Shown in pieces: positions 51,334 through 61,733 of a stretch of DNA of 64,000 nucleotides. The stretch's first letter is position 1. Each line of letters begins with the position of its first letter. The stretch is taken from the NCBI RefSeq assembly GCF_003050615.1, contig NZ_NWBU01000018.1, positions 167,494-231,493 of the forward strand, written 5' to 3'. The position numbers and the translations under genes are program-made. The stretch is from Sphingomonas oleivorans (GTDB lineage Bacteria; Pseudomonadota; Alphaproteobacteria; Sphingomonadales; Sphingomonadaceae). Under the pieces are notes generated by a model, which was given only the letters and a program-made list of their open reading frames with translations, was not told where the DNA came from and did no database searches.

Positions 51334-52488
51334 ATGATGCTCGACGCCGCTCCCTCCGATCCTCTTTTCGTCCCGCTTCGCCTTGGCGCGCTCACTCTCG
51401 GCCACCGGGTCGTCATGGCGCCTCTCACGCGCATGCGATCCCGCCAGCCTGGAGACGTTCCGCAGGCGATGAACGAGGAATATTATCGTCAGCGGGCAAG
51501 CGATGGTGGCCTCATCATCACCGAGGCGACCGACATCATCGAGCAGGCGCGGGGATATCCTGGCGTGCCAGGCATCTACACCGACGAGCAGATCGCCGGT
51601 TGGCGCCGCATCACCGATGCGGTCCACGCCAAACATGGTTCCATCATACTTCAGATCTGGCACACAGGGCGGATCTCGCATCCGACCATGCAGCCGGGCG
51701 GTGCGACGCCCGTCGCGCCGTCGGCGGTCCTCCCGACGGGGCTTCGTCACATCGATGCCTCGGGCCAGCCCGCCGACCTCGTGGTTCCCCATGCCCTGAG
51801 CGAGGACGAGATCGGCTCGATCGTCCGATCCTTCGCCGTCGCCGTCCGCAATGCCCGTGCCGCGGGCTTCGACGGCGTCGAGATTCACGCGGCGAACGGC
51901 TATCTGATCGACCAGTTTCTCCAGGATTCGAGCAATTTGCGGGCGGACCGCTACGGCGGCTCGATTGCCAATCGCGCGCGCTTCCTGCTGGATGTCGTGG
52001 ATGCGGCCATTTCCGCCTGGTCGTCGGACCGTATCGGTGTGCGCCTGTCGCCATGGGGCCGGTTCAACGGGATGGCCGACAGCGATCCGGCGGCGCTCTA
52101 CCAGCATGTGGGGGCCGCGCTGTCGGAGCGACGACTGGCCTATCTCCACGTCGTCGAGCCGCGCGCCGACCAGCAGAGCGATATCAATGCGATCGACGCC
52201 GATGCGCCCGACGCTGGCGCCTTGCTGAAGCAAGCCTTTGCCGGTCCGGTGATATCCGCCGGTGGCTATGTCGGCGGCACTGCCCGCGCGGCGCTCTCCA
52301 GGGGCCAAGCGGATGCGATTGCCTTCGGCCGCCTGTTTATCGCCAACCCGGATCTTCCGCGTCGCCTCGCCATCGGCGCGGAGATGAACCGCTATCACCG
52401 CCCGAGTTTCTACGGCGGCGATGAGCGGGGTTATGTCGACTATCCCTTCCTCGAAATGGCGGCCGAGCCCGCCGGGAGCCTATCATGA
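51334..52488 (+). CDS. Old yellow enzyme (NemA/XenB-like ene-reductase)
   Basis: A 384-residue FMN ene-reductase of the classical branch: [54 protein letters not shown], the [19 protein letters not shown] active-site His/Asn pair, [15 protein letters not shown], and [16 protein letters not shown] for FMN phosphate. It lacks the YqjM-type Cys of the other OYE in the window, so the two belong to different subclasses. It starts the operon OYE, MFS, FAD monooxygenase (4-base overlap with the next gene). Reduction of nitro compounds or unsaturated carbonyls is the family activity. Confidence 0.93.
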   Translation: MMLDAAPSDPLFVPLRLGALTLGHRVVMAPLTRMRSRQPGDVPQAMNEEYYRQRASDGGLIITEATDIIEQARGYPGVPGIYTDEQIAGWRRITDAVHAKHGSIILQIWHTGRISHPTMQPGGATPVAPSAVLPTGLRHIDASGQPADLVVPHALSEDEIGSIVRSFAVAVRNARAAGFDGVEIHAANGYLIDQFLQDSSNLRADRYGGSIANRARFLLDVVDAAISAWSSDRIGVRLSPWGRFNGMADSDPAALYQHVGAALSERRLAYLHVVEPRADQQSDINAIDADAPDAGALLKQAFAGPVISAGGYVGGTARAALSRGQADAIAFGRLFIANPDLPRRLAIGAEMNRYHRPSFYGGDERGYVDYPFLEMAAEPAGSLS

Positions 52489-53678
52489 GCATGATCGCGC
52501 AAGCGAAGACCGGCGCAGCCGTTGCGCCGGCGCTAGGGTCAGGTCTCACCTTTTCGATGGCAGTCGCCGCGGGGCTCGCGGTCGCCAACATCTATTACAA
52601 CCAGCCGATGCTGGGCGTGATGGAGCGGGATCTGCCCGGTGGGATCACCGGTCTCGTTCCGACCGCGACCCAGCTCGGCTATGCGGCCGGCCTGTTTCTG
52701 CTGGTCCCGCTCGGTGATCTCGTCGAACGCAAGCGGCTGATCGTTGCGCAATTCGTGTTGCTCGCCGCGGCCTTGGTCGCGGCAGCCATCGCCCCGAACG
52801 CAGGGTTCGTCATCCTGGCCTCGCTGCTGGTCGGTATCTCCTCGACCGTGGCGCAGCAGATCGTGCCATTCGCCGCGCATCTGTCAGCACCCGAACGGCG
52901 CGGTGCCACGGTCGGAGTGGTGATGTCGGGCTTGCTCTGCGGCATCCTGCTCAGCCGGACGCTTGCGGGCTTCGTCGCCTCCCATGCCGGTTGGAGGGAG
53001 ATGTTCTGGCTCGGCGTGCCGTTGGCCCTCGCCGCGGGCGGTCTGATGGCCTTCCGGCTGCCGCGCAGCCTTCCCGATACCGACCATAGCTATGCGAGCC
53101 TGATGGGATCCCTGGTCCATCTGTGGCGCGAATTTGGTGCGCTTCGCCTCGCGGCCGTAACCCAGGCGCTTCTCTTCGCGGCCTTTACCGCCTTCTGGAC
53201 GATCCTTGCCTTGCACCTACAGGAGCCGCGCTTCGGGTTAGGCGCTGAGGTGGCCGGCCTCTTCGGCATTGTCGGCGCCGTCGGCATCCTCGCGGCTCCG
53301 ATCGCGGGACGGATCGCCGACAAAAGGGGACCCCACAAGGTCGTCGCGCTCGGAGCCGTGCTGACGCTCCTGTCCTGGGCGCTGTTCGGCTTGTGGACAT
53401 CGGTCGCGGGCCTCGTCGTCGGTGTCATCCTGCTCGATTTCGCGGTGCAGAGCGCACTCGTCTCGAACCAGCATGTGATCTACGCGCTGCGACCCGAAGC
53501 ACGCGCCCGCCTCAACACGATCTTCATGGGGGCGATGTTCCTGGGTGGGGCCGCAGGCTCGGCCGCTGCGACCGCAGCGTGGAAGGCAGGCGGCTGGAGC
53601 GGTCTCTCGGTCCTCGGTGCGGGGCTCGCGGCCGTGGCGACCATTTTCCAGCTCGCCAGCCTCGCCCGGAAGCGTTGA
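52485..53678 (+). CDS. MFS transporter (drug/metabolite efflux-type)
   Basis: A 397-residue, 12-helix major facilitator. It starts with the [16 protein letters not shown] motif common in YnfM/YgaY-like exporters. A cytoplasmic loop motif follows ([20 protein letters not shown]), with the motif C region [20 protein letters not shown]. The gene overlaps the old yellow enzyme gene by 4 bases and is followed after 3 bases by the FAD monooxygenase gene. In this operon it would export, or take up, the compound the two enzymes act on. The direction and substrate are not known. Confidence 0.88.
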   Translation: MSMIAQAKTGAAVAPALGSGLTFSMAVAAGLAVANIYYNQPMLGVMERDLPGGITGLVPTATQLGYAAGLFLLVPLGDLVERKRLIVAQFVLLAAALVAAAIAPNAGFVILASLLVGISSTVAQQIVPFAAHLSAPERRGATVGVVMSGLLCGILLSRTLAGFVASHAGWREMFWLGVPLALAAGGLMAFRLPRSLPDTDHSYASLMGSLVHLWREFGALRLAAVTQALLFAAFTAFWTILALHLQEPRFGLGAEVAGLFGIVGAVGILAAPIAGRIADKRGPHKVVALGAVLTLLSWALFGLWTSVAGLVVGVILLDFAVQSALVSNQHVIYALRPEARARLNTIFMGAMFLGGAAGSAAATAAWKAGGWSGLSVLGAGLAAVATIFQLASLARKR

Positions 53679-53681
53679 GCC

Positions 53682-54824
53682 ATGCGCGTCGCCATCGTCG
53701 GCGGCTCCTTGGGCGGCCTTTTCGCGGCCGCCCTTCTGCGCCGTCGGGGACATGAGGTCCAGGTCTTCGAGCGATCGCGCTCGGGGCTCGAGGGCCGGGG
53801 AGCAGGCCTTGTCGGCCAAAGGGAGATCTTCGCCATCCTTCGTGCGATCGGGTGCGAGCATGTCGCCCATGTCGGTGTCGTCGCGCGCGAGCGGATCATC
53901 CTCGACCGTTCCGGTGCCGTCATCGAGCGTCACTCGACACCCCAGATGCAGATCTCCTGGGATCATCTCTACCGGAGCTTCCGCGAGCAGCTCGGGGAGG
54001 GCGAGTATCGGGCCGGTCGTGCGGTGCTGGCGGTTGGCCAGGACGCGGACCGCGCATGGCTGAGACTGGACGACGATGGGATCGACGATGCCGACCTTGT
54101 TATTGGAGCCGATGGCGTGGGCTCGGTCGTCCGTCCGGCCGTGACCGGGCAGGCGGATGAGGCGCGCTTCGCGGGCTATGTGGCCTGGCGCGGTCTTCTC
54201 CCCGAGGCGCATCTTCCGCCCCATGCCGCCGAGCTGCTGCTGGATCGCTTCGCCTTCTATTACATGCCGCGATCCCATGTGCTCGGCTATGTCGTGGCCG
54301 GGCCGCACGGCGAGATGGAGCCGGGGCAACGTCGCTACAACTGGGTCTGGTATCGCCCGACCGACGATCTTCCGTCGGTTTTGACCGATCGTCATGACAA
54401 GCCTCAGCGTTTCTCCCTCGCACCCGGCATGGTGCCCGACGCGGCGCGCGACGCGATGCTGGCGGCCGCGCGCGACTTTCTTCCCGACGTTTTCGCGGAT
54501 GCGATCGCCGCTGCAGCGACGCCCTTCATCCAGGCCATTTTCGACTATGAGGCACCGCGGATGGCCAATGGGCGGATCGCTCTGCTCGGGGATGCGGCCT
54601 TCGTCGTGCGCCCTCATACCGCGATGGGCGTCGCCAAGGCCGCCGGTGACAGTCTTGCCCTGGTCGAAGCCTTGGGAAAGCTCCCGTTGGAATCCGCCCT
54701 GCCGCATTATGAAGGCGCGCGCATGCCCCTCAACCGGGCGGTTGCGGCCTATGGACGGCGCCTGGGCGCATCGCTCTCCTTCAGCGGACGCGAGCGGGGA
54801 AGGGGTCCGGCGGCAGCGGAATGA
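53682..54824 (+). CDS. FAD-dependent aromatic monooxygenase
   Basis: A 380-residue flavoprotein hydroxylase of the p-hydroxybenzoate hydroxylase fold: the dinucleotide motif [20 protein letters not shown], a central [16 protein letters not shown] (DG motif) and FAD-binding [19 protein letters not shown]. The segment [13 protein letters not shown] resembles 2,6-dihydroxypyridine 3-hydroxylase and related enzymes. It is the third gene of the LysR-linked operon. It should hydroxylate an aromatic or N-heteroaromatic ring using NAD(P)H and oxygen. Together with the neighbouring Moco hydroxylase, this suggests N-heterocycle metabolism, which is an inference from context. Confidence 0.9.
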   Translation: MRVAIVGGSLGGLFAAALLRRRGHEVQVFERSRSGLEGRGAGLVGQREIFAILRAIGCEHVAHVGVVARERIILDRSGAVIERHSTPQMQISWDHLYRSFREQLGEGEYRAGRAVLAVGQDADRAWLRLDDDGIDDADLVIGADGVGSVVRPAVTGQADEARFAGYVAWRGLLPEAHLPPHAAELLLDRFAFYYMPRSHVLGYVVAGPHGEMEPGQRRYNWVWYRPTDDLPSVLTDRHDKPQRFSLAPGMVPDAARDAMLAAARDFLPDVFADAIAAAATPFIQAIFDYEAPRMANGRIALLGDAAFVVRPHTAMGVAKAAGDSLALVEALGKLPLESALPHYEGARMPLNRAVAAYGRRLGASLSFSGRERGRGPAAAE

Positions 54825-54928
54825 AGTCCGTTTCCGCCGGCACGGAGGCGAAACGCTGCTCGCGCCAGTCCTCCTTCGCCTGTTCGATGCGGTCAGCACG
54901 CGAGGATACGAAATTCCGATAGATCAAA

Positions 54929-54954
54929 TGTGCCGGGGCAGGGGCCCCGGCACA
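54929..54954. terminator. Bidirectional terminator hairpin
   Basis: TGTGCCGGGGC (54929-54939), a 4-base loop, and GCCCCGGCACA (54944-54954) form a perfect 11-bp stem between the convergent monooxygenase and pirin genes. On the minus strand it is followed by TTTGATCT, so it suits termination of the pirin transcript as well. Confidence 0.75.
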
Positions 54955-54962
54955 CGGGTTGG

Positions 54963-55661
54963 TCAGGCTATGTCGACGAGGACGACCTCGCTGTCCTCGA
55001 TGGCGGTCACGCGCAGCACCTCGACGTCGCTGATGCCGGCTCCGTCACGGGCATTGACGCGGATCCCCTCGATCTCGACCGCGCCGGTCGCCGGCACGAG
55101 ATAGCCCCGCCGTTCCTTGCCCAGCGGATAGTCGATGGTCTCTCCGGCTCTGATCGAGGCGCCGACGACACGCGCGTCGGCGCGGATCGGCAACGCATCT
55201 CCGTCGCTCGAGAAGCCTGAGGCGAGCACCACGAACTGACCGGCACGGCCGCCCTTCGGAAAGGGCTTGGCGCCCCAGCTCGGCTTCTCGCCCGTCCGGG
55301 TCGGCAGGATCCAGATCTGGAAGATCCGGGTGGTGACGTCCTCCAGATTGAACTCGGAATGCGCGATCCCCGTGCCCGCGCTCATCACCTGGACATCACC
55401 CGCCTCGGTGCGGCCCTTGTTGCCCAGATTGTCCTTGTGGGTGATCGCCCCTTCGCGAACATAGGTGATGATCTCCATGTCACGGTGGGGATGCGCCGGG
55501 AAACCCGAATGCGGAGCGATGGTATCGTCGTTCCAGACACGCAGATTGCCCCAGCCCATGCGATCCGGATCATGGTAGCTGGCAAAGGAGAAATGATGCT
55601 TGGCGTCGAGCCAGCCATGGTTGGCACCGCCGAGGGTGTCGAATGGTCTCAGGTCGATCAT
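54963..55661 (-). CDS. Pirin-family protein (YhhW-like)
   Basis: A 232-residue two-cupin pirin. The N-terminal cupin holds the metal ligands in [20 protein letters not shown] and [10 protein letters not shown], and the C-terminal cupin lacks them, as usual. Bacterial YhhW has quercetin 2,3-dioxygenase activity. ATG 55661 has GGAGAG upstream and begins the family start ([20 protein letters not shown]); the frame extends to 55703 without support. It is divergent from a LysR gene, an arrangement frequent for pirins, with a LysR-type box between them. Confidence 0.9.
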   Translation of the reverse strand: MIDLRPFDTLGGANHGWLDAKHHFSFASYHDPDRMGWGNLRVWNDDTIAPHSGFPAHPHRDMEIITYVREGAITHKDNLGNKGRTEAGDVQVMSAGTGIAHSEFNLEDVTTRIFQIWILPTRTGEKPSWGAKPFPKGGRAGQFVVLASGFSSDGDALPIRADARVVGASIRAGETIDYPLGKERRGYLVPATGAVEIEGIRVNARDGAGISDVEVLRVTAIEDSEVVLVDIA

Positions 55662-55715
55662 GGTCACTCTCCAGGCCGCCATGTGGGCGGCCGTTGGGAG
55701 CAAGATAGGCTGTCG

Positions 55716-55728
55716 TTATTGCAAATAA
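55716..55728. promoter_or_regulatory. LysR-type box in pirin/LysR gap
   Basis: TTATT, GCA, AATAA: a perfect short dyad that satisfies T-N11-A, in the 107-base gap between the pirin and LysR start codons (55662-55768). It is AT-rich against a GC-rich background, and is the likely binding site of the LysR protein that begins 40 bases away. Confidence 0.55.
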
Positions 55729-55768
55729 ACAGAAATGGTGGAAAGGGACCGGTGAAGGGAGTTTATCA

Positions 55769-56695
55769 ATGACCATGCCGGATTTCGAAGCCTGGGCCAT
55801 TTTTGCGAAGGTCGTCGAGACCGGCTCCTTCGCGCGCGCGGCAGACGCCCTGCACCTGTCGAAACCCACCGTCTCCAAGGCAATGGCCCGGCTGGAACAG
55901 CGGCTCGGCATCCCGCTCCTCCATCGCACGTCGCGACGTGTAGCGCTCACGGAAAGCGGTCGCAGCGTGCTCGACCGGGCCCGTCGCATCCTGGCCGACG
56001 GCGAGGCGGCCGAGCTCGAAGCTTCCGCGCAGGCTGACACACCCAGAGGCGCGATCCGGATGGCGGTGCCGATGTCCTTCGGTCTCCGGCACATCACATC
56101 GCTTCTGCCGGAATTTCTGGATCACTATCCCGAGGTCACGATCGACCTCAATTTGAGCGACGCCCATGTCGATATCGTCGGCGATGCCTTCGACATCGCC
56201 CTGCGCATCGCGGGTCTTGAGGACAGCTCGCTACGCGCGCGCAAGCTCTGCACGGTTCGCCGTCCGCTTGTGGCCGCTCCGAGCTATCTTGAAAAACATG
56301 GCCGCCCGTCGCACCCACGCGATCTGGAACGGCATTTCGGCCTGCTCTACACCAATCTCGCCACCCCCGGTGACTGGCGGTTCCAGCACCCCAGGCAGGG
56401 CGAATATATCGTGCCGGTGCGGGGAAGGCTCGGTGCCAACAATGCCGACGCGTTGACGCCGGCGCTGCTCGCGGGACAGGGGCTTGCCCTCCAGCCGGAT
56501 TTCATGGTGTGGGAACATCTGGCGAGCGGCGCGCTCGAAGAAGTGCTGCCGGACTGGCGGATCCCTGACATCGCTCTCCATCTCGTGACGCCGCCGGGAT
56601 CGTTGCGGCCCGCGCGCGTCATCCTTCTCCTCGACCATCTCGCGAAGCGTCTGTCGTCCGCGCCCTGGGCCCGGCAGTTGGAAAATTCCGGCTGA
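55769..56695 (+). CDS. LysR-family transcriptional regulator (pirin-linked)
   Basis: A 308-residue LysR protein. [59 protein letters not shown]. The effector part ([56 protein letters not shown]) is the CrgA-like branch. A second ATG two codons in could be the start. It is divergent from the pirin gene, with a LysR box between them, and probably represses pirin until an inducer binds. Confidence 0.92.
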   Translation: MTMPDFEAWAIFAKVVETGSFARAADALHLSKPTVSKAMARLEQRLGIPLLHRTSRRVALTESGRSVLDRARRILADGEAAELEASAQADTPRGAIRMAVPMSFGLRHITSLLPEFLDHYPEVTIDLNLSDAHVDIVGDAFDIALRIAGLEDSSLRARKLCTVRRPLVAAPSYLEKHGRPSHPRDLERHFGLLYTNLATPGDWRFQHPRQGEYIVPVRGRLGANNADALTPALLAGQGLALQPDFMVWEHLASGALEEVLPDWRIPDIALHLVTPPGSLRPARVILLLDHLAKRLSSAPWARQLENSG

Positions 56696-56773
56696 TCGTC
56701 GGTCCGGCTGAAGCGGGCGGCAAGAGAATCTCCCGATTGTTTCCGAGCTGACAGCTGTACGCGGCATGATCCG

Positions 56774-57718
56774 ATGTCATGCTTATTCGGTGGAGAATTT
56801 CGGACAGCCCCGGCCTTCATGAGCGACTTTGAGATGACGGTTCGGGCGTTCCGCAGCCAGCACCGTTCGGAATTGGTGACGCAGATCGCGCCGCAGCAGC
56901 TGACGCGCGCCCAACTGGGCCTCATCTACCTCGTCGGCAGCGCTGCTTTCCATGATCCGCCGCCACCCATGCCACCGGAAGACGCATTCTATGTCGGCGT
57001 CGATGTCGGCGTGGGCGGCGCCTATGAGGAATGGCGAGGTGGCCGCCGGCAACGCCATGTCCAATATGCTCGCGGAGATGCGCGGATTGTGGATATGTCG
57101 GATCGTCCCGAGGTGCGCGCATTGAGCAGTCATGAAAGCGTGATCATGATGATCTCGCGTGCCGCGAGCACCGCCTTGTGCGAGGAACATGGCGTTATCC
57201 CACCGGGCGGCTTCGCCTGTGGACCGAGCGAGCCCGACCCGGTGCTCGCCGCCCTCTCCTTAGCTCTCAAGCCATCGCTTCAGATGCCGGACAGCGCCAA
57301 CAGGCTCTTCGTCGATCAGGTCACGCTCGCGGCGCATGTGCATATTCTTGAACGTTATGGCGGTGTCCGGTTGACACGGCTGTCCCGCGGCAGCCTCAGT
57401 CCGATCCAGCGACGCACCGTCCTCGACCTGATCGACGCGCATGTCGCAGGCGGCATCAGTCTCGACCAGATGGCCGCCGAATGTGGGCTATCACGCACCC
57501 AGTTCGTTGCCGCCTTCGCTCGGTCCATGGGGATGTCGCCCCATCGCTGGATCGTCGCGCGCAGGCTGGAGCGGAGCCGGGAAATGCTGCGATCAAATGA
57601 GCTTTCGATCGCACAGGTCGCGCTGGCCTGCGGCTTTGGCGATCAGAGCCATTTCACCCGCGCGTTTCGCCAGCGCTATGGCATCACCCCTGCCAACTGG
57701 CGGCGGACGAGCGGCTGA
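56774..57718 (+). CDS. AraC-family transcriptional regulator
   Basis: A regulator of up to 314 residues. The C-terminal 100 residues are an AraC domain: ISLDQMAAECGLSRTQFVAA, FARSMGMSPHRWIVARRLER, and IAQVALACGFGDQSHFTRAF followed by RQRYGITPANWRR. The N-terminal part has a cupin-like, Gly/Tyr-containing segment and is not well defined. No convincing ribosome site favours ATG 56774 over ATG 56819 (MSDFEM). It stands alone after the LysR gene and before a dead transporter fragment, so its original target may have been lost. Confidence 0.85.
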   Translation: MSCLFGGEFRTAPAFMSDFEMTVRAFRSQHRSELVTQIAPQQLTRAQLGLIYLVGSAAFHDPPPPMPPEDAFYVGVDVGVGGAYEEWRGGRRQRHVQYARGDARIVDMSDRPEVRALSSHESVIMMISRAASTALCEEHGVIPPGGFACGPSEPDPVLAALSLALKPSLQMPDSANRLFVDQVTLAAHVHILERYGGVRLTRLSRGSLSPIQRRTVLDLIDAHVAGGISLDQMAAECGLSRTQFVAAFARSMGMSPHRWIVARRLERSREMLRSNELSIAQVALACGFGDQSHFTRAFRQRYGITPANWRRTSG

Positions 57719-57759
57719 CCGGCCTCTTATTCGATCAGACGCATTTGATCGGGATGGGG

Positions 57760-57901
57760 CTGTGGCTGCGAAAGCCAGCCGGACGACGAACCGATTGATC
57801 TCGGTGGCTGCGCTCGGACCCAGGACCCCCATGGACCGCGCCAGCCAGCCGGCCCCCACAAGCGCGAAGATCGGCAGGACGATGAGGAAAAGCGTCGCCA
57901 T
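57760..57901 (-). pseudogene. N-terminal fragment of an AEC-family transporter
   Basis: From ATG 57901 the minus strand reads MATLFLIVLPIFALVGAGWL, then ARSMGVLGPSAATEINRFVV RLAF, the standard first helix and loop of auxin-efflux-carrier (AEC) permeases. After about 45 residues the match stops and unrelated sequence follows up to the AraC stop. The other nine helices are missing, so it is a deletion remnant. Confidence 0.7.
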
Positions 57902-58338
57902 GACCGTGCTCAGCCGGCGCGCGACGTCGCAGCCGCCGGGGATCGGGATGCCAGGGAAGGACAAGCCTCCTGCCCTGTGCCGCCCGCTTGTCCTGTTCCC
58001 GCGACGCGTGCCATCCTGCCTCGGCATGGCGTGCGCCATCGCAGCTCTGCGACCTTGTCCGAAGCGTCATTGGGCCACCTTTCGCGATCATGGTTGCGGC
58101 GCGCCGTCGTGCCGGCACGTCCTTCAACAGCTTCTTCCTGGAAAAGGCGAGTGGTCTCGCCTCATGCCGCCGGAATTCAGGCAAGCAGGGCAAAATCGCC
58201 GCGGCTTTCTACAAATGCCCGAGCTTTACACCCGCGCAATATCGCGCAAGAGCCGAAGGATTCCGACAATATTGGGCTTTGACGCGCAAGCAGAAGTTCA
58301 GTCGGCTCTTTTCGAGATGACGGCAGAAGGAAAAGCTG
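57902..58338. other. Intergenic region without a supported gene
   Basis: About 440 bases between the AEC fragment and the FAH gene. Open frames exist on both strands, but none shows a family pattern or ribosome site. It may contain the promoter of the FAH operon (GAAGGAAAAG before ATG 58339) and decayed material. Confidence 0.5.
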
Positions 58339-59196
58339 ATGATCCGCTTCGCACGCTTCGAAGATCGGCAGGGGCTAGGACTTGCCATCGATCGGGGAGA
58401 AGGATTCACCGCGCTGCATGCGAGCGATGACGCCTTTCCCGGAGATCTGCCCGCACTCATCGCTTCCGGCGTGGATCTGATCGAGGTGGCCGAGGCCTTT
58501 CGAGCCGCACCTGCCCTCGATATTGATTGCGTGCATCTCCTGCCTCCAATCCCCGATCCGGCGAAGATCATCTGTGTGGGCCTCAACTACCGGGATCACG
58601 CCGCCGAAGGGCATTTCGAGATACCGAGCTATCCTGCGATCTTCGCCCGGTTTGCAACCAGCCTCATCGGCCATGGCGCGCCCATTGTGCGCCCAGCTAT
58701 CTCGGAGCAGCTGGATTTCGAGGGCGAAGTGGCTGCCATAATCGGACGAGGGGGCCGCAATATCCCGCTGAGCGAAGCGCTGCTCCATGTTGCGGGCTAT
58801 TCGCTGTTCAACGATGCCAGCATCCGCGATTTCCAGTTTCGTACCTCCCAGTGGACGGCCGGCAAGAATTTCGATGCCACAGGCGCCTTCGGACCTTGGT
58901 TCGTCCCCGCATCGCAATTGCCCGAAGGCGCAAAGGGGCTGCGCCTGCAGACCCGCCTGAACGGTATCGTGGTCCAGGATGCATCGACCGACGACATGAT
59001 CTTCGATGTGGCGCACCAGATCGCTCTTTTGAGCGAGGTCTTCACGCTCCAGCCAGGCGACGTGATCGTGACGGGCACGCCTGCGGGTGTCGGTTTCGCC
59101 AGGAAGCCGCCGCTCTGGATGAAGCCCGGAGACGTGTGCGAGATCGAACTGGAGGGGTTGGGTATCCTGCGAAATCCGGTCGCCCAGGAAGGATGA
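58339..59196 (+). CDS. Fumarylacetoacetate hydrolase-family protein
   Basis: A 285-residue FAH-fold enzyme. The core motifs are IPDPAKIICVGLNYRDHAAE, the metal-ligand Glu pair in EQLDFEGEVAAIIGRG, GYSLFNDASIRDFQF (Asp ligand), WTAGKNFDATGAFGPW and PGDVIVTGTPAGVGF. This is the 2-hydroxyhepta-2,4-diene-1,7-dioate isomerase/ureidoglycolate-lyase-like group, which acts on C-C bonds or tautomers of diketo acids from aromatic ring cleavage. GAAGGA precedes the ATG. It heads a three-gene set with an exported MBL hydrolase and a porin. Confidence 0.92.
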   Translation: MIRFARFEDRQGLGLAIDRGEGFTALHASDDAFPGDLPALIASGVDLIEVAEAFRAAPALDIDCVHLLPPIPDPAKIICVGLNYRDHAAEGHFEIPSYPAIFARFATSLIGHGAPIVRPAISEQLDFEGEVAAIIGRGGRNIPLSEALLHVAGYSLFNDASIRDFQFRTSQWTAGKNFDATGAFGPWFVPASQLPEGAKGLRLQTRLNGIVVQDASTDDMIFDVAHQIALLSEVFTLQPGDVIVTGTPAGVGFARKPPLWMKPGDVCEIELEGLGILRNPVAQEG

Positions 59197-59323
59197 AGCC
59201 GCCGAATTTGCGCACGTCCCTCCAAATGGTCCACGGGATCGCCAAGGCGCGGGCGACCGGAACATCCTAGCATCCGGCTTCCATGACCCCGCCTCGGCGG
59301 ACATTCCCATCCGGAGCTGCTGC

Positions 59324-60280
59324 ATGAAACGAGCCCTTATCGCGCTTGGCCTGTCCCTCGCATATGTCGTTCCGGCGGCCCAGCTCGCAGCGTCGGCCCC
59401 CATGCAGCCCGGTCAGGCCCCCGGATTCTATCGCATGCATGTCGGCCGCTTCGAGGTCACGGCGCTGCTCGATGGCACGCACCCGTTCCCGGCCGACAAG
59501 CTCGCCGTGGGGGCGAAGCCGGGAGAGGTCGCACATCTTCTGGCCCAGCAGAATCTCCGCTCACCGGTGGAGGGCATGCTGAACGCCTTCATGGTCAATA
59601 GCGGCGACAAGCTCATCATGATCGATACGGGAGCCGGCAATCTCTATGGCAAGGAAGGCGGCGGCCTCCTCGCGGCGATGAAAGCAGCCGGCTATGACCC
59701 CTCACAGGTCGACGACGTCTATCTCACCCATCTGCACGAGGATCATGCCGGCGGCCTCATCCTGGATGGGAAGATGCTGTTCCCCAACGCCACCATCCAT
59801 GTCTCCAAGGCGGAAACCGATTTCTGGCTCGATAGCGCGAACAAGCCCCAGGTCGGCGAACTGCTCTGGCCCTTTTTCGAGGCCACCCAGGAAATGCTCG
59901 CGCCCTATATCGCGGCCGGTCGCCTCAAGACCTTCGACAGCAACGCACCTCTCGCGCCGGGGCTCAAGCCTGTCCCGAGCCCGGGGCATACACCCGGTCA
60001 TAGCTATTATCTTCTCCAGGACGGGACCGATAGGATGCTGTTCTGGGGCGACACGGTGCATGTGCAGCCGGTTCAGCTGCCCGATCCCGACGTCGCCATG
60101 AAATATGACTGGAACGTCCCGAAAGCGATCGCGTCGCGCCGGCGCATCTTTGAAGAGGCCGCAAGAAATGGATGGTGGGTCGCCGGCGCCCACATTTCCT
60201 TCCCGGGGATCGGGCATGTCCGGAATCTCGGTGGTGGGCATTTCGCCTGGGTCCCCGCCAACTATAGTTTGAACCGCTGA
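59324..60280 (+). CDS. Exported metallo-beta-lactamase-fold hydrolase
   Basis: A 318-residue MBL protein with a signal peptide (RALIALGLSLAYVVPAAQLAASA). The metal motif is LTHLHEDHAGGL (HxHxDH), with the further ligands in SPGHTPGHSYYLL and FWGDTVHV and a late His in AGAHISFPGIGH. The pattern resembles AhlD/AttM-like lactonases and quorum-quenching MBLs, but also general exported MBL hydrolases. It follows the FAH gene by 127 bases and precedes the porin gene by 2 bases. Role: probably hydrolysis of a lactone or ester in the periplasm. Confidence 0.88.
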   Translation: MKRALIALGLSLAYVVPAAQLAASAPMQPGQAPGFYRMHVGRFEVTALLDGTHPFPADKLAVGAKPGEVAHLLAQQNLRSPVEGMLNAFMVNSGDKLIMIDTGAGNLYGKEGGGLLAAMKAAGYDPSQVDDVYLTHLHEDHAGGLILDGKMLFPNATIHVSKAETDFWLDSANKPQVGELLWPFFEATQEMLAPYIAAGRLKTFDSNAPLAPGLKPVPSPGHTPGHSYYLLQDGTDRMLFWGDTVHVQPVQLPDPDVAMKYDWNVPKAIASRRRIFEEAARNGWWVAGAHISFPGIGHVRNLGGGHFAWVPANYSLNR

Positions 60281-60282
60281 CG

Positions 60283-61692
60283 GTGCCGTATCGGGTCCGG
60301 GCATGGTCGCTCGTCGCACTGCTGCCGTCGGGGTGTGCCGTCCCGGCAGTCGCCGCGACACCGGAGGAGGCTGCGCTTGCTGCGCTCGTCCGGCAACAAG
60401 CAGCGGAGATCGCCGATTTGAAGACAAGGCTGGCCGCAGTCGAAGCCCGACAGGCCGTCGATCATGCAGGCAGGCCGCCGCCTCCTGCCGGATCGGCTGC
60501 CACACCGGTAGAAGAGGCTCGGACAGCATCCACGATGACACCGCTCCTCGCTCGATGGGGCGAGGGCGCAGCGCCCATCCTGTCGAGCGCGGACGGCATG
60601 TTCACCTTCCACCCGCGTGGACGGATATTGCTCGATATCAGCGGCACGACGGGTTCCCGGTTCGGGCAGCGCGATTATGCGACGACCGGAGCGCGGACGC
60701 TCCGTCTGGGCGCTGACGGCATGATCGGCCGTCGCTTGAGCTATGTGTTCGAGGCGGACTTCTCCCAGGACAGCGTGAACGTCCTCAGTGCCTATGTCGG
60801 GTGGCATAGTCCGGCCACCTGTCGGATCCGCTACGAGGTCCGGATCGGTAACCTCTTTCTCGATCGCGGCGTCGATGCGGCCTCGGGCCCGGACGCCGTT
60901 CCCTTCCTCGATCGCAACACGACCGGGACGACGATCGCCCCGCGGGTCGGCTTCTACGCTTTCGGTCTCATGGGCATCGCATCCGGCCCGAACTGGCACA
61001 TGTCGCTATCCACGACCGGCGATGACATAGACGGGAAGACGGCGGTTAGAGACAGCTGGGCGCAAGTGGCGCGGGCCCATTGGGACCCCGTCTTCCAGGA
61101 ACGCCGCTTCCTCCATCTTGGTGGCTGGGCGTTCGCGGAGCAATTCTCGCCTGCCGTGCTCGACGCCGGCCGATCGAGCCAGATCGGCGGCCGGTTCAAT
61201 TCGATGCTGAGGATACAGTCGGGCCCGATCCTCGGCGCGACGGGAAGCGATGGCGAGGGCGGCGAGATCGGCGGCGGCGTCGGATCGGCTTGGCTGATGG
61301 CAGAAGGAGGGCGGAGACATATCCATGTGCGAGACGCGCACGATGTGGCCGCGTCCGCCTGGAGTATCGCCGGCGGCTATTTCCTGACTGGGGAAGCGCC
61401 CGAATATAGTTCGCGTTACGGGACCTTCGTGCACCCCAAGGTCCGTCACACCGTCTTCGAGGGCGGCCCCGGTGCGATCGAGTTGACGGCTCGTTATGAG
61501 CGCCTCGATTACACCGGACTCGTCAGCGGGGGGAGGGGATGGGCCGCTACCCTCGGCACCAACTGGTATCTCAATCCTTTCGTTCGTCTGATGGTGAACT
61601 ATATTCATTGGGACGTGACGAGCCTCGTTCCACCCTTCATCGGCACCGACAATGGCGATAGCTTGAGTGCGAGGGCTCAGCTCACTTTCTGA
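60283..61692 (+). CDS. Phosphate-selective-porin (OprP/OprO) family porin
   Basis: A 469-residue outer-membrane protein. A signal-like start (AWSLVALLPSGCAVPAVAA) is followed by a short coiled coil (QQAAEIADLKTRLAAVEARQ) and a 16-stranded barrel of the Porin_O_P family (FHPRGRILLDISGTTG, YVFEADFSQDSVNVLSAYVG, MVNYIHWDVTSL) ending in ARAQLTF. The start is GTG 60283, only 2 bases after the MBL stop, so it is translated with it. Despite the family name, such porins in sphingomonads accept many anions. It would admit the acidic substrate of the two upstream enzymes. Confidence 0.88.
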   Translation: MPYRVRAWSLVALLPSGCAVPAVAATPEEAALAALVRQQAAEIADLKTRLAAVEARQAVDHAGRPPPPAGSAATPVEEARTASTMTPLLARWGEGAAPILSSADGMFTFHPRGRILLDISGTTGSRFGQRDYATTGARTLRLGADGMIGRRLSYVFEADFSQDSVNVLSAYVGWHSPATCRIRYEVRIGNLFLDRGVDAASGPDAVPFLDRNTTGTTIAPRVGFYAFGLMGIASGPNWHMSLSTTGDDIDGKTAVRDSWAQVARAHWDPVFQERRFLHLGGWAFAEQFSPAVLDAGRSSQIGGRFNSMLRIQSGPILGATGSDGEGGEIGGGVGSAWLMAEGGRRHIHVRDAHDVAASAWSIAGGYFLTGEAPEYSSRYGTFVHPKVRHTVFEGGPGAIELTARYERLDYTGLVSGGRGWAATLGTNWYLNPFVRLMVNYIHWDVTSLVPPFIGTDNGDSLSARAQLTF

Positions 61693-61733
61693 GGAAGGCG
61701 CTCGATGCTGGTTGGTCAGAGCGCCCGGCCGGC

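Noticed and set aside
53238..54899. 553-codon open frame on the minus strand
   Set aside because: Antisense to the MFS and FAD-monooxygenase genes, both of which have strong motifs and ribosome-site spacing; the shadow has none.
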